The translations under genes and the position numbers were made by a program. Below the pieces are notes generated by a model. That model did no database searches. It had not been told where the DNA came from and worked only from the letters and a program-made list of their open reading frames with translations. Below are positions 27,445-35,346 of a stretch of 64,000 nt of DNA, one piece after another (within the stretch, counting starts at the first letter, position 1; every line of letters starts with the position of its first letter). Source of the stretch: Fusobacteria bacterium ZRK30 (GTDB lineage: Bacteria; Fusobacteriota; Fusobacteriia; Fusobacteriales; Fusobacteriaceae); NCBI GenBank assembly GCA_024628785.1, contig CP102404.1, forward strand, positions 310,001 to 374,000, given 5' to 3'.

Positions 27445-28323
27445 ATGAAACATACAAAAGAAGAAAAAAGAGAATTCTTTAAAAAACAAATGGACGAGCT
27501 CAAAAGAAATATAGAAGATAAGATACAAAATTTTATGTCTGACTCAGAGGAGCTGAAGAAATTTATCTCATTTAGAAGAAAACATTTCTACAGCTATAGC
27601 TTAAATAATACTCTACTAATCTACAGACAGATGCCAGGAGCTACATTTGTAACTGGATATAAGAAATGGCAAGAGCTAGGTTATACAGTAAAAAAAGGAG
27701 CTAAAGCATTAGCTATAATGATTCCTATGATAAAAAAGGTTGAGGACAAGGTAACAGGGAAAATTGAATCAAAGATATTCGGATTTAAGAAAGGAAATAT
27801 ATTTGATGTGAGTCAAGTAGAAGCTACGGAGGAATCAGTAGAATTACCAAGTATTGATGTTAGTCTAAAAGTCACCAAAAGTACCCTGTATAAGCCTCAG
27901 GAGCTCCTATATGGCACAAAAGCCTTCATTGAGCAGCATTGCCTTATAATTGAATCTAAAGACCTAGAACAAGCTCTTGGAATGACTGATGGGAAAAATA
28001 TATACATTAAGCCAACAAAGAACAGAGTGGATATGGCAGGAATATTAATCCATGAGTTTACCCACTATTATAATCATTTCAAAGAGAATAGAAAGGAACT
28101 AAATAAGGATCTAAAGGAAAGTGAGGCGGAATTATGCACTCTTATCTTTGGATCCTATTTTAATTTAAATATCGAAGGTGCCTACAAGTATCTATCCATG
28201 TATAAAGATGACAGAGATTTAATCAAATGTTTCGAGACTGCATATAAGACTTTTGAGTATATATTAGATGGCTCAGAAAACCATAAGGGCTTAGAATCAA
28301 TTTTAGAAGGTCAGAAAAATTAA
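27445..28323 (+). CDS. ArdC-like antirestriction/ssDNA-binding protein
   Basis: 292 residues. The N-terminal ArdC ssDNA-binding domain has YSLNNTLLIYRQMPGATFVTGYKKWQELGYTVKKGAKALAI. The C-terminal zincin-like domain has the zinc motif HEFTHYYNH and a downstream ESEAELC segment. ArdC-type proteins protect incoming single-stranded plasmid DNA, a typical early gene of conjugative or mobilisable elements. Start at 27445 after GGAGG; a longer frame beginning at 27361 runs through the hairpin and is rejected. Confidence 0.85.
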   Translation: MKHTKEEKREFFKKQMDELKRNIEDKIQNFMSDSEELKKFISFRRKHFYSYSLNNTLLIYRQMPGATFVTGYKKWQELGYTVKKGAKALAIMIPMIKKVEDKVTGKIESKIFGFKKGNIFDVSQVEATEESVELPSIDVSLKVTKSTLYKPQELLYGTKAFIEQHCLIIESKDLEQALGMTDGKNIYIKPTKNRVDMAGILIHEFTHYYNHFKENRKELNKDLKESEAELCTLIFGSYFNLNIEGAYKYLSMYKDDRDLIKCFETAYKTFEYILDGSENHKGLESILEGQKN

Positions 28324-28355
28324 GAATATCAAATAACTATAACGGAGGTAAAAAA

Positions 28356-28631
28356 ATGAGCCAAATCTACGTAACGCACAACATTAACCAAAATCTAGAT
28401 CTAAGAATCTTAACTTTTATCACAGGTGAAATATCTCATATGGATAGAAAAGTTGACTACCTTCAAGTGTTTGATCTTGAAGATGAGATACTAACTCATT
28501 CATCAGAGCAACCAGAATACAAGAAAGTCTATCCTCTAGGTAGAAAATATGGTGATTGTAAAATATTTGCAATCAGAACTGAAGAGGAGAAGAGAAGTTT
28601 TTGGACTATCATGTATAGCGAAGAGTATTGA
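28356..28631 (+). CDS. DUF960 family protein
   Basis: 91 residues matching the DUF960 pattern (YVTHNINQNLDLRILTFITGEI, DYLQVFDLED, PEYKKVYPL, and IMYSEEY at the C-terminus). The family is common on Gram-positive plasmids and phages, and its function is unknown. It has a strong GGAGG start, 33 bp after ArdC in the same transcript. Confidence 0.75.
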   Translation: MSQIYVTHNINQNLDLRILTFITGEISHMDRKVDYLQVFDLEDEILTHSSEQPEYKKVYPLGRKYGDCKIFAIRTEEEKRSFWTIMYSEEY

Positions 28632-28691
28632 TACTACTAAGTCACTTTATAATCACGTACAAATATACTAAAAAATTAGGAGGAACACATT

Positions 28692-29069
28692 ATGAATATT
28701 TTAATCACTATGGATTCTAACGGAATTCTTAAAAATATAGAACCAAAAGATATCAAAGATTTTATTAAAAATGAATGGACAGAAGAGGAGAAAGAGTTAC
28801 TTCTAGAGACTGAAGAATTTAACTCTACAGAACTATGGGAAAAACTTGAACTCCAATTAGAAAACGAAGGTAAAGAGATCGAGAAATTTTTAACTGATAA
28901 TCTTTCACCTCATACCATTTTAAAAGCTATGGATGAGAGTGATCTCGTGGATTATGTAGATAATCATACTGAGTATTATATTTCAGATGATATTCCAGAG
29001 CTGATGGAGCAGATACATAAGAGTGGCAATATGGATGAAGTAGTAGATATGTTTACAATTAAGTATTGA
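28692..29069 (+). CDS. Acidic hypothetical protein (125 aa)
   Basis: 125 residues, strongly acidic, possibly DNA-mimicking or a binding partner (EWTEEEKELLLETEEFNSTELWEKLELQLENEGKEIEKFL). AGGAGG start; co-directional with DUF960 and the Rad52-like gene. No family recognised. High acidity next to ArdC fits an anti-restriction-type accessory, but that is only suggestive. Confidence 0.6.
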   Translation: MNILITMDSNGILKNIEPKDIKDFIKNEWTEEEKELLLETEEFNSTELWEKLELQLENEGKEIEKFLTDNLSPHTILKAMDESDLVDYVDNHTEYYISDDIPELMEQIHKSGNMDEVVDMFTIKY

Positions 29070-29083
29070 TGGGAGGTTAAATT

Positions 29084-29755
29084 ATGGATAAGTCTATAGA
29101 GATAATAATACAACAACTAAAAGAACCATTTGTAGAAGATCAATTAGAATTTAAAGTTGGTGCTACAAATAAAGATAAAACAATGGGGTTGGCTCTAGCA
29201 TATGTAGAAGCTAGATCTATCCAAGACAGATTAGATGAAGTTGTAGGATTTAATAGCTGGAAGGTCAGCTATAGGGAAGTAAAAGATGGGTTTCTATGCT
29301 CCTTATCTCTCAGGATTAATAATGAATGGATAAGTAAAGAGGATGGTGCTCAACTAACAGATTATGAATTTGTCAAAGGGGGCATATCATCTGCCTTTAA
29401 GAGAGTAGCTTCTAGTGGATTTGGTATAGGTAGGTATCTATATGGAGTCAGAAATCAATGGTTTCCTATAGTTCCCAAAGGTAAGGGATATGACTTTGCT
29501 ATAACCCCTATAATAGATTTTAAAGATTTAGGTACAATTTCTAAATCTAAAAACACTAAACCTATCACTGAAAACCCAAAGGATAGACTTCAAAGAGCTA
29601 GATTGATGAAACTTACTTTCGGTAAATATAGCGGGAAGACTTTAGGAGAAATATTTGAGAATGATAGAAGGTATTTTGATTACCTCAAAGATAAGGGACA
29701 AGATCCAAACCTAATCAATGCTTGTAAATATCTGGAAACTCTAATGGTTAGTTAA
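29084..29755 (+). CDS. Rad52/22-like annealing protein with ExoX-C-like tail
   Basis: 223 residues. Residues 1-150 show the Rad52/DdrA-type single-strand annealing domain (LALAYVEARSIQDRLDEVVGFNSWKVSY, GGISSAFKRVASSGFGIGRYLY). Residues 175-220 match the ExoX C-terminal/DUF3820-like module (LTFGKYSGKTLGEIFENDRRYFDYLKDKG). It would anneal ssDNA during element replication or recombination. It is the last gene of the plus-strand early set. Confidence 0.75.
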   Translation: MDKSIEIIIQQLKEPFVEDQLEFKVGATNKDKTMGLALAYVEARSIQDRLDEVVGFNSWKVSYREVKDGFLCSLSLRINNEWISKEDGAQLTDYEFVKGGISSAFKRVASSGFGIGRYLYGVRNQWFPIVPKGKGYDFAITPIIDFKDLGTISKSKNTKPITENPKDRLQRARLMKLTFGKYSGKTLGEIFENDRRYFDYLKDKGQDPNLINACKYLETLMVS

Positions 29756-29779
29756 AAAAAGAATAACAAAAATTTTGAC

Positions 29780-29807
29780 ACGGGTTCAATTCCCGTCACT
29801 TCCACCA
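29780..29807 (+). tRNA. Partial tRNA/tmRNA 3' end (T-arm and acceptor)
   Basis: T-stem ACGGG/CCCGT, T-loop TTCAATT, acceptor strand CACTTCC, discriminator A and CCA are all in register. No 5' half precedes it, so it is a displaced 3' fragment such as an integration event at a tRNA or tmRNA gene would leave. The CTTCCACCA end resembles tmRNA 3' ends. It is not a functional RNA gene. Confidence 0.65.
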
Positions 29808-29858
29808 ACAAATCCACGACTGCAAATGTTCTAGAAATTTGTAGGAGTTTAAAATAGA
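29794..29858 (+). repeat. First copy of a 65-bp imperfect repeat
   Basis: It starts in the tRNA-like acceptor strand and continues through GACTGCAAATGTTCTAGA...TTTGTAGGAGTTTAAAATAGA. It matches 31153-31217 with few differences. It contains a hairpin CTGCAAAT/ATTTGTAG. The two copies flank the cyclase-like gene. Confidence 0.8.
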
Positions 29859-29860
29859 GA

Positions 29861-29892
29861 AAGGAGTTAGGCAATTGTCTGACTCCTTTTTT
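29861..29892 (+). terminator. Terminator after the first 65-bp repeat
   Basis: AAGGAGTTAGGCA pairs with TGTCTGACTCCTT, including G-U pairs, and a run of T follows. It insulates the next gene from the Rad52 transcript. Confidence 0.7.
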
Positions 29893-30042
29893 AGTTAAAT
29901 TTAATTAATCTTTAATTTATGATTTAAAAGTGCTATTATGTATTTAAAATAAGAAAAGAAGATGTCCCGAGCGTCTTCTTTTTGGATAGAGAGTTAGGCT
30001 GGTGGTGGAGTACTCTACTTAAATTCACAAAGGGGGAAAAAA

Positions 30043-31047
30043 TTGAAAATAGTAAAAAATTTTTGTATGTGGAGTGACCTATTAGGATATGGAGCACCAT
30101 TAAAAAAAAGTAAATGGCAATTAAATACAAAAGATGCAAAAGAAAACTTATTGAGAATAACATTGTTAGAACCACATTTTCATGTAAGGAATAACTCAGA
30201 AGAAGTATCTTTAGTTTTAAATGATGGAATAATAAGATCTTTAGATTTTAAGGGAGAATTAGATTATTATGAAAGAAAATACTTATCATGGTTAAGTAGA
30301 GCTATATTGAATTATAATATACTAAATGAAAGTGATATAAAAAATAATTTTTACGGATTGAGAAGTGTTTTGAGTATAGGTGATAGATTCTCTTACATGA
30401 ATGAGAGAGTCTCTATGGCTTCAAATACTATAGCACATAGTTCAGTAATAGAAACGTTAAAGAAAAAAACAGCTATCTATTCACCTAAGGAATTTCAAAT
30501 GAATATGGCTTTTTCTAAAGCTTATATAATGGAAAGTAGTGGGAGTAGGGCAGGGTTAAATGGAAATAACCTTTTTATAGATATAGATGTATTAAATTTT
30601 ATTAAAGATTATTATGAAGATAATGGTCATAAATGGAATAGGATGAAAACGATAGACCATGATGATGGAATATCATCAACAATCGTAAGCGATTGGGTCT
30701 CTGTAAGTTATAAAATAAATGAAAAGATGACGGAAAAGAACTTTGTTTGGAGTGTAGATATGTTCATGGAAGGTAAACAATATACTTTAATGACACTTTG
30801 GTTTGATAAAGAAAAAATAGAATATAATGATAATGATATACAAACAGAGTTGTATATATTAGAAAAATATAGTCCAGAAGATGAAGATGAAAATTTTGTT
30901 ATAGAAATGAAAACAACTCCGAATAAAAAAAAGAAAGAATTAACAGAAACGGAGATTGAAGAGATGTTAAAGCATCTTGAAGAATCCTATAAAGAACGAC
31001 AAAGAGTATTATCTAATTTTAAAAATTATAAAGAAGAAGAATCTTAA
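30043..31047 (+). CDS. Class III nucleotidyl-cyclase-like protein
   Basis: 334 residues, TTG start after GGGGG. The motif order matches stand-alone class III cyclase-like domains: SDLLGYG (Asp12, first metal-site position), LVLNDGIIRS (Asp61, second), FYGLRSVLSIGDRF (107-115; often RGxIxxG) and FQMNMAFSKAYIMESSG (151-167; the usual GPAxxxAYxLE segment). The C-terminal 90 residues are acidic/basic helical. Homologues of this fold include pyrimidine cyclases of Pycsar defence, but activity or product cannot be predicted. It is alone between two 65-bp repeats, each next to an RNA-gene remnant. Fold assignment is by eye. Confidence 0.5.
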   Translation: MKIVKNFCMWSDLLGYGAPLKKSKWQLNTKDAKENLLRITLLEPHFHVRNNSEEVSLVLNDGIIRSLDFKGELDYYERKYLSWLSRAILNYNILNESDIKNNFYGLRSVLSIGDRFSYMNERVSMASNTIAHSSVIETLKKKTAIYSPKEFQMNMAFSKAYIMESSGSRAGLNGNNLFIDIDVLNFIKDYYEDNGHKWNRMKTIDHDDGISSTIVSDWVSVSYKINEKMTEKNFVWSVDMFMEGKQYTLMTLWFDKEKIEYNDNDIQTELYILEKYSPEDEDENFVIEMKTTPNKKKKELTETEIEEMLKHLEESYKERQRVLSNFKNYKEEES

Positions 31048-31152
31048 ATTAATTGAACTTAGAGAGTGGTTGTTAATTATGCTTATGAGTGAGCATAAAA
31101 TTAAGTAAAACTCTTATTTTTACTATTCTAGAGCATTTTTTCTTTGGCATAT

Positions 31153-31217
31153 CGTACTTCCATCAACAAGCCCATGACTGCAAATGTTCTAGACGTTTGT
31201 AGGAGTTTAAAATAGAA
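31153..31217 (+). repeat. Second copy of the 65-bp imperfect repeat
   Basis: Contains CTTCCATCAACAAGCCC (a degraded acceptor/CCA end), then GACTGCAAATGTTCTAGA...GTTTGTAGGAGTTTAAAATAGA. Relative to copy 1, changes in the hairpin arms (CTGCAAATG/CGTTTGTAG) keep pairing. Confidence 0.8.
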
Positions 31218-31282
31218 AGAAATAACAAAAAAATAGAAAAAATTCCTTAGGGGAATGTCTTTTTTAAAAGAGAGGGATAACT

Positions 31283-31534
31283 ATGAATGAAAAGAAAAGA
31301 TTAGTAATGCGTTTTTTAGATAATTCTACTTCGACCTGGATAAAAGAAAGAGAGTTAAGAAGTAAAGGTATAGACATATCTAAAGAATTAATCAACTTAG
31401 AAAGAGAAGGAAAAGTGATAAGAGGTGTAAGTAGAAGAACAAACGAAAGAATTTATACAACAGTTAAAAAGTATAAGAATGAGGGGTTTATTACAAGAAT
31501 GTTAGATAGCTCTAAAGGAGTGATAAAAAGATGA
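31283..31534 (+). CDS. Small winged-helix-like protein (83 aa)
   Basis: 83 residues, basic. The pattern KRLVMRFLDNSTSTWIKERELRSKGIDISKELINLEREGKVIRGVS...RIYTT reads as a compact winged helix with a wing strand. It has an AGAGGGATA ribosome-binding site. Its stop overlaps the start of the next membrane protein by 4 bp (ATGA), so the two are coupled. Possibly the regulator of the pair. Confidence 0.55.
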   Translation: MNEKKRLVMRFLDNSTSTWIKERELRSKGIDISKELINLEREGKVIRGVSRRTNERIYTTVKKYKNEGFITRMLDSSKGVIKR

Positions 31535-31890
31535 TGGAATTTTTATCTATGCTAAAAACAACAGATTTTTTTAAAAATTTACCTGATTTTAATAATACAA
31601 TATCGCTTTTTATAGGGGTTATTTTTTCAAGGGCTGCAACTTACTTCTCTTCAGAAGAGAGAATATCCACAAAGACAATGTTGATTAATTTTATTCCAAA
31701 CTTATTTAGTTTAGCATTGGAACTTTTCATTGCTGTTATTTGCTATATAATTCTTTCTTTAAAGAAAGAATTAAGTTTCATTTGGATACTTTTGATAGGT
31801 GCAGTAGCTAAGCAACTAGCCTCATTTATACTAGAACTTGCTTCAAAAAAAGGTAAAAAAATATTAGAAGCTATATTTCAAGGAGAATAA
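31531..31890 (+). CDS. Small membrane protein, holin-like
   Basis: 119 residues with three hydrophobic segments (about 25-42, 57-80, 88-107: ISLFIGVIFSRAATYF, LFSLALELFIAVICYIILSL, FIWILLIGAVAKQLASFIL) and a basic C-terminus. Size and topology fit phage holins. A membrane-acting effector paired with the upstream HTH protein or the cyclase-like gene is another possibility. It is translationally coupled to the 83-aa gene. Confidence 0.55.
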   Translation: MMEFLSMLKTTDFFKNLPDFNNTISLFIGVIFSRAATYFSSEERISTKTMLINFIPNLFSLALELFIAVICYIILSLKKELSFIWILLIGAVAKQLASFILELASKKGKKILEAIFQGE

Positions 31891-31976
31891 ATAATAATTA
31901 TAGATTAGCTAACTATCAAGGGAGCTAGCCATTTTAAACAAAAAATAATAAAAATGAAGAAAAATAGAATTGCTGA

Positions 31977-32222
31977 AAAAACACAAACTTTAATAAAGAA
32001 AATTATATCAATACCTTATACTGTAGTACAGTATGTACTACAACTTTAGGGTTCGAAGATATCTATCCTATTACAAATTTGACAAAAGTTTTAGTAACTA
32101 TAGAAATATTATTAGGAGTAATCTTTATAGGTGTATTTTTTAATTTTCTTTCTTTAAGAACAATAAAACATTTAGATTTGTAGAAATTTCAAATAGAAAT
32201 CTTTGCACCAAAACCCTATAGT
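31977..32222 (+). pseudogene. Remnant of a two-TM potassium-channel gene
   Basis: An 81-codon open stretch without a start reads ...LYCSTVCTTTLGFEDIYPITNLTKVL followed by the inner helix VTIEILLGVIFIGVFFNFLSL. This is the Ion_trans_2 pore: TTLGF(G)D selectivity filter, DIYP turn and pore-lining helix. The filter Gly is Glu (GFED), and the first TM helix is missing after a TGA at 31974, so the gene is decayed. Confidence 0.65.
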
Positions 32223-32370
32223 ATAAGTGAGTGAAAAAAGGTATACTATATATTATGTAATGCTTTATAATTATTTTATACGTATATAAAAACTGATACA
32301 TTCAAAATTTTGATAAAAACCAAATAGCATAAAAAAATATGAAAAGTAACAATTAAATTGGAGGTTAAAA

Positions 32371-32592
32371 TTGAAAAAAATATTCTCTATTATTTTTGGG
32401 GTTGTATTATTAATAGTTTTAAATAGATATTTCCCATACTTGACTAATACTTTTGGTAATATCTTAGGCGTCATCATTTTAACTATTCTTATAATTCCTA
32501 ATTTGAGTTTAAAGACTTTATTTCCCAAAAAAATATTTTTAAAGAAGTTGCACTGGTGCTATACTCTTTTAGTAGACACTTTTCATTCGTAA
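32371..32592 (+). pseudogene. Small membrane protein truncated by the IS150-like element
   Basis: A TTG-started frame (KKIFSIIFGVVLLIVLNRYF, IILTILIIPNLSL) after GGAGG encodes two hydrophobic helices. From about codon 62 the sequence is the left end of the IS150-like element (32554 on), so the natural C-terminus is lost. Identity unknown. Confidence 0.45.
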
Positions 32593-32627
32593 ATATATAA
32601 TATATTTAAAAGGAAGGTGTATGTCTA

Positions 32628-32900
32628 ATGGCAAAATATGATAATGAATTTAAGAAGGAAATCGCTGAATTAGTTCATAACAAAATAAAAAGTAGATCAG
32701 AGATTAAACGCGAATATGGAATAGCTCCTAGCACTGTAGTTGGTTGGGAAAAACAATTCTTTGGAGAATTAAAAAAAAGAGATGATCTTTCACCTCAAGA
32801 ATTAGAAATAATAAAACTAAAAAAATTATTAAAAGAAAAAGAAGAGGAAAATGATATTTTAAAAAAGGCTACAGCCATATTCTCAAGGAACTTAAAGTAA
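32628..32900 (+). CDS. IS150-like transposase OrfA
   Basis: 90 residues. The N-terminal HTH (YDNEFKKEIAELVHNKIKSRSEIKREYGIAPSTVVGWEKQF) and C-terminal leucine-zipper-like helix (ELEIIKLKKLLKEKEEENDILKKA) are typical of IS3-family OrfA (HTH_Tnp_1). It is normally expressed alone as a regulator or, after frameshift, as part of OrfAB transposase. Confidence 0.88.
   Translation: MAKYDNEFKKEIAELVHNKIKSRSEIKREYGIAPSTVVGWEKQFFGELKKRDDLSPQELEIIKLKKLLKEKEEENDILKKATAIFSRNLK
32861..32867 (+). promoter_or_regulatory. Programmed -1 frameshift heptamer in the IS
   Basis: A AAA AAG is in register with the orfA frame (TTA AAA AAG). Slipping -1 joins orfA to orfB, continuing GYSHILKELKVKNKT. This is the canonical slippery site of IS3-family elements. 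Confidence 0.8.
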
Positions 32901-32971
32901 AGAATAAAACTATCTTTAAATTCATTAAAAATCACAGGAAAGCTCATAGTATAAAGCGGTTATGTGGTACT

Positions 32972-33799
32972 TTGGGGGTTTCTAAAAGTGGATTTTACAA
33001 GCAACTTCACCAGAAGGAGACTAAGACTTATAGAGATAAGTTAATGATCTTGGAATATATTAATAACATTAGAAAGAATAAGCATAAGAAAGCCTATGGG
33101 GCGCCTAGATTAAAAACTCAGTTACTGGATGAATACAAAATAAAAACAACAATTAAAAGAATTTCAAAGATAATGAGAGAATATGGCATAAAAGTTAATG
33201 GAATCAAAAAGTTTAAAGCTAGTTCAGCCTCTTCAAAACCACCGCAAAATATCAAAGAGAATTTACTAAAGCAAAATTTTAAAGCAGAAAGAAAAAATCA
33301 AATTTGGGTAACAGACATAACATATATTTGGACTAAAGATGGATGGCTATACTTAAGTAGTATCCTAGATTTGTGGAGCAAAAAAATAGTTCATTATGAG
33401 ATTAGGAATACAATGGATAAGAAACTTGTAATAGATACACTAGAAAAAGCGTACTTAAAAGAGCAGCCTGAGTTAGAAACAATAATTCATAGTGATCAAG
33501 GGTCACAATATACAAGTAATGATTATTGTAAGTTGATTGAACAGCTGAAAATGAAGCAGTCTATGAGTAGAAGAGGTAACTGTTATGATAATGCAGTTAT
33601 TGAGTAATTTCATGCGAGTATAAAAAAAGAAATGATCTATTTACAAGGTGTAATTAGTGCGAAAGAGATGAAATTAAGAGTTTTTGATTACATTGAAGGA
33701 TTTTATAATAGGGAAAGATTGCATAGTGCAAACGGGAATATGAGTCCCTTAAAATTTGAGGAAAAATACGAAGAAAAGTTGTCCACTATATTGACATAA
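32972..33799 (+). pseudogene. IS150-like transposase OrfB with a nonsense mutation
   Basis: The integrase core reads NQIWVTDITYIWTKDGWLYLSSILDLWSKKIVHY (first Asp), then IIHSDQGSQYTSNDY (second Asp) and SRRGNCYDNAVIE. There TAA (33605-33607) replaces the Ser codon that normally follows the catalytic Glu. The same frame continues FHASIKKEMIYL...RLHSANGNMSPL to TAA at 33797-33799. TCA to TAA is a single-base change, so the IS is recently inactivated unless the stop is suppressed. The frame is open upstream of 32972 to the frameshift site. Confidence 0.85.
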
Positions 33800-33954
33800 G
33801 ACCAGCCAAGAAGCCTTTTTTTAAAGGCTTGCTTGACATGCTAAAATTTAGAACTTATATTTGAATTAATAAAAATTCATGATTTTTTATCATGTTAAAA
33901 ATTATCATAGAAACTATTTTTTATTTGGAGACTTTTCTGTACACCCTCCAAAAC

Positions 33955-35340
33955 TTATAACTCTTTCAATTCTTTTTTCAAAATTCTTAGAGCAATATTG
34001 GGAGCCACTTCTCGAAGTAATCCCATAGAATAAAGAATATATTTTTTATCTAAATATAATTTAGAGGTCATAGGCAATAAAAAATTTTCTTCTTTTTTAC
34101 CACTTTTAAATACTGATGATAGTACTTTTTTGGGGTCTTTGTTGTGGATTATTGGACCGCCTGTGCCTATTATATTTTTTACAGTAGTAATATTTTTACC
34201 TACCTGTAATAATTTACAATTTGCTGAATGTACATGTTCAATACGTCCTGCATGTCTTCGTGTAGAAGACCTAGCAGCAATCTCGGCTAAAACCTCATCT
34301 AAATGCTTTTCATCTTCAGTATCGGGAATATATCCATTAACTACTACACGATGTTCAATGGAATCTTTTATCCATTCTACCTTTTTTCCACAAGTTTCTG
34401 ATAATTTTTCAATACCAACTTCATTAAGCATAAGCCCGGATGATTCCCGAACTCCTAAATCGCTTTCTACAGTACGTTTCGAATATGATTCTTTAGCTCC
34501 TGATAATCTGGCTCCTTTGTATGAAGTTTGTTCAGCGAATGAATGTACATCAGTAGTAGCTCCGCCTATATCAATTATCATCAGTTCACCAATTCCACTT
34601 TCACTTTCAGTTCCTTTTGTCAGTAATTCCCCGGCTGAAAGCACAGCTGATGGGGTAGGCATCAAGATATCATCTAATGTTTTTTTTACTTTATCTAATC
34701 CCTTCATATTAACTATTCTCTGAAGGAAAACTTCCCTGACTATATCCTCAGCCATTGCAGTATTTAATTGTCTAATATCTGGGATAAGATTATTTGCTAT
34801 AAAACATTCTTTTCTTCCTATTCGCATTAAACCTCTAACACTAGGAACGATTGCACTATTACCTGCATATATAATTGGGATTCTTAGATTACTTTCAGCC
34901 AAGATAGCTGCATTATGTAATACAATTGTTTCATTCCCATTTTCATATCCACCACAAAATAAAACAATTTCCACTTTTGCATCGACAAATTCTTGAACTT
35001 GTTCAGGTGTTATTTTTCCCGAAAGTGTGAACAAAATCTTTCCACCTGCTCCAAATGCTGTATTTCTTCCAGCTTTTATACTCAAGCTTTGGCTAAGACC
35101 TATTACTGCCATTCTTAATCCACCAGCTGCACTTGAAGAAGCTAATTTAATTGCTTTTTCAAATTTATCTTCTGATAGTACACTTTTTGCACTGTCTAAA
35201 CATTGTTGCAATCCAACTCTAGCATCTGTTTTTACTGTTGAAGCAAAACAGTTAGTATGAAGAATCTTCTCTTCTTTTAATGAAACAACGACAACTTTTG
35301 TATGGGTACTCCCAAAATCTAATAAAATAGCATTATCCAT
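33955..35340 (-). CDS. MutL/GlmL-type accessory ATPase of the B12 mutase
   Basis: 461 residues of the ASKHA fold. Phosphate-1 is LLDFGSTHTKVVVV; the later nucleotide motif is MIIDIGGATTDVHS; adenosine-type motif IGTGGPIIHNKDP. This is the GlmL/MutL family encoded beside AdoCbl carbon-skeleton mutases such as glutamate mutase, where it is thought to protect or reactivate the corrinoid site. It lies 6 bp after the mutase gene on the same strand. A MutL implies the partner is a mutase, which supports the neighbour's assignment. The name here does not refer to the mismatch-repair MutL. Confidence 0.88.
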   Translation of the reverse strand: MDNAILLDFGSTHTKVVVVSLKEEKILHTNCFASTVKTDARVGLQQCLDSAKSVLSEDKFEKAIKLASSSAAGGLRMAVIGLSQSLSIKAGRNTAFGAGGKILFTLSGKITPEQVQEFVDAKVEIVLFCGGYENGNETIVLHNAAILAESNLRIPIIYAGNSAIVPSVRGLMRIGRKECFIANNLIPDIRQLNTAMAEDIVREVFLQRIVNMKGLDKVKKTLDDILMPTPSAVLSAGELLTKGTESESGIGELMIIDIGGATTDVHSFAEQTSYKGARLSGAKESYSKRTVESDLGVRESSGLMLNEVGIEKLSETCGKKVEWIKDSIEHRVVVNGYIPDTEDEKHLDEVLAEIAARSSTRRHAGRIEHVHSANCKLLQVGKNITTVKNIIGTGGPIIHNKDPKKVLSSVFKSGKKEENFLLPMTSKLYLDKKYILYSMGLLREVAPNIALRILKKELKEL

Positions 35341-35346
35341 AACACT

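Larger units (their letters stand above)
32554..33804 (+). mobile_element. IS150-like (IS3-family) insertion sequence
   Basis: The left end TGGTGCTATACT...AGTAGACACTTTTC and the inverted right end (33774-33804) share an imperfect inverted repeat of about 31 bp. Between them lie orfA, a frameshift heptamer and orfB, about 1.25 kb in all, normal for the group. The exact terminal bases and target duplication are not certain. orfB carries a nonsense codon. Confidence 0.8.

Noticed and set aside
29780-29807. Complete tRNA or tmRNA gene
   Set aside because: Only the T-arm and 3' acceptor strand are present; the upstream sequence is the end of the Rad52-like gene and cannot form a 5' half.
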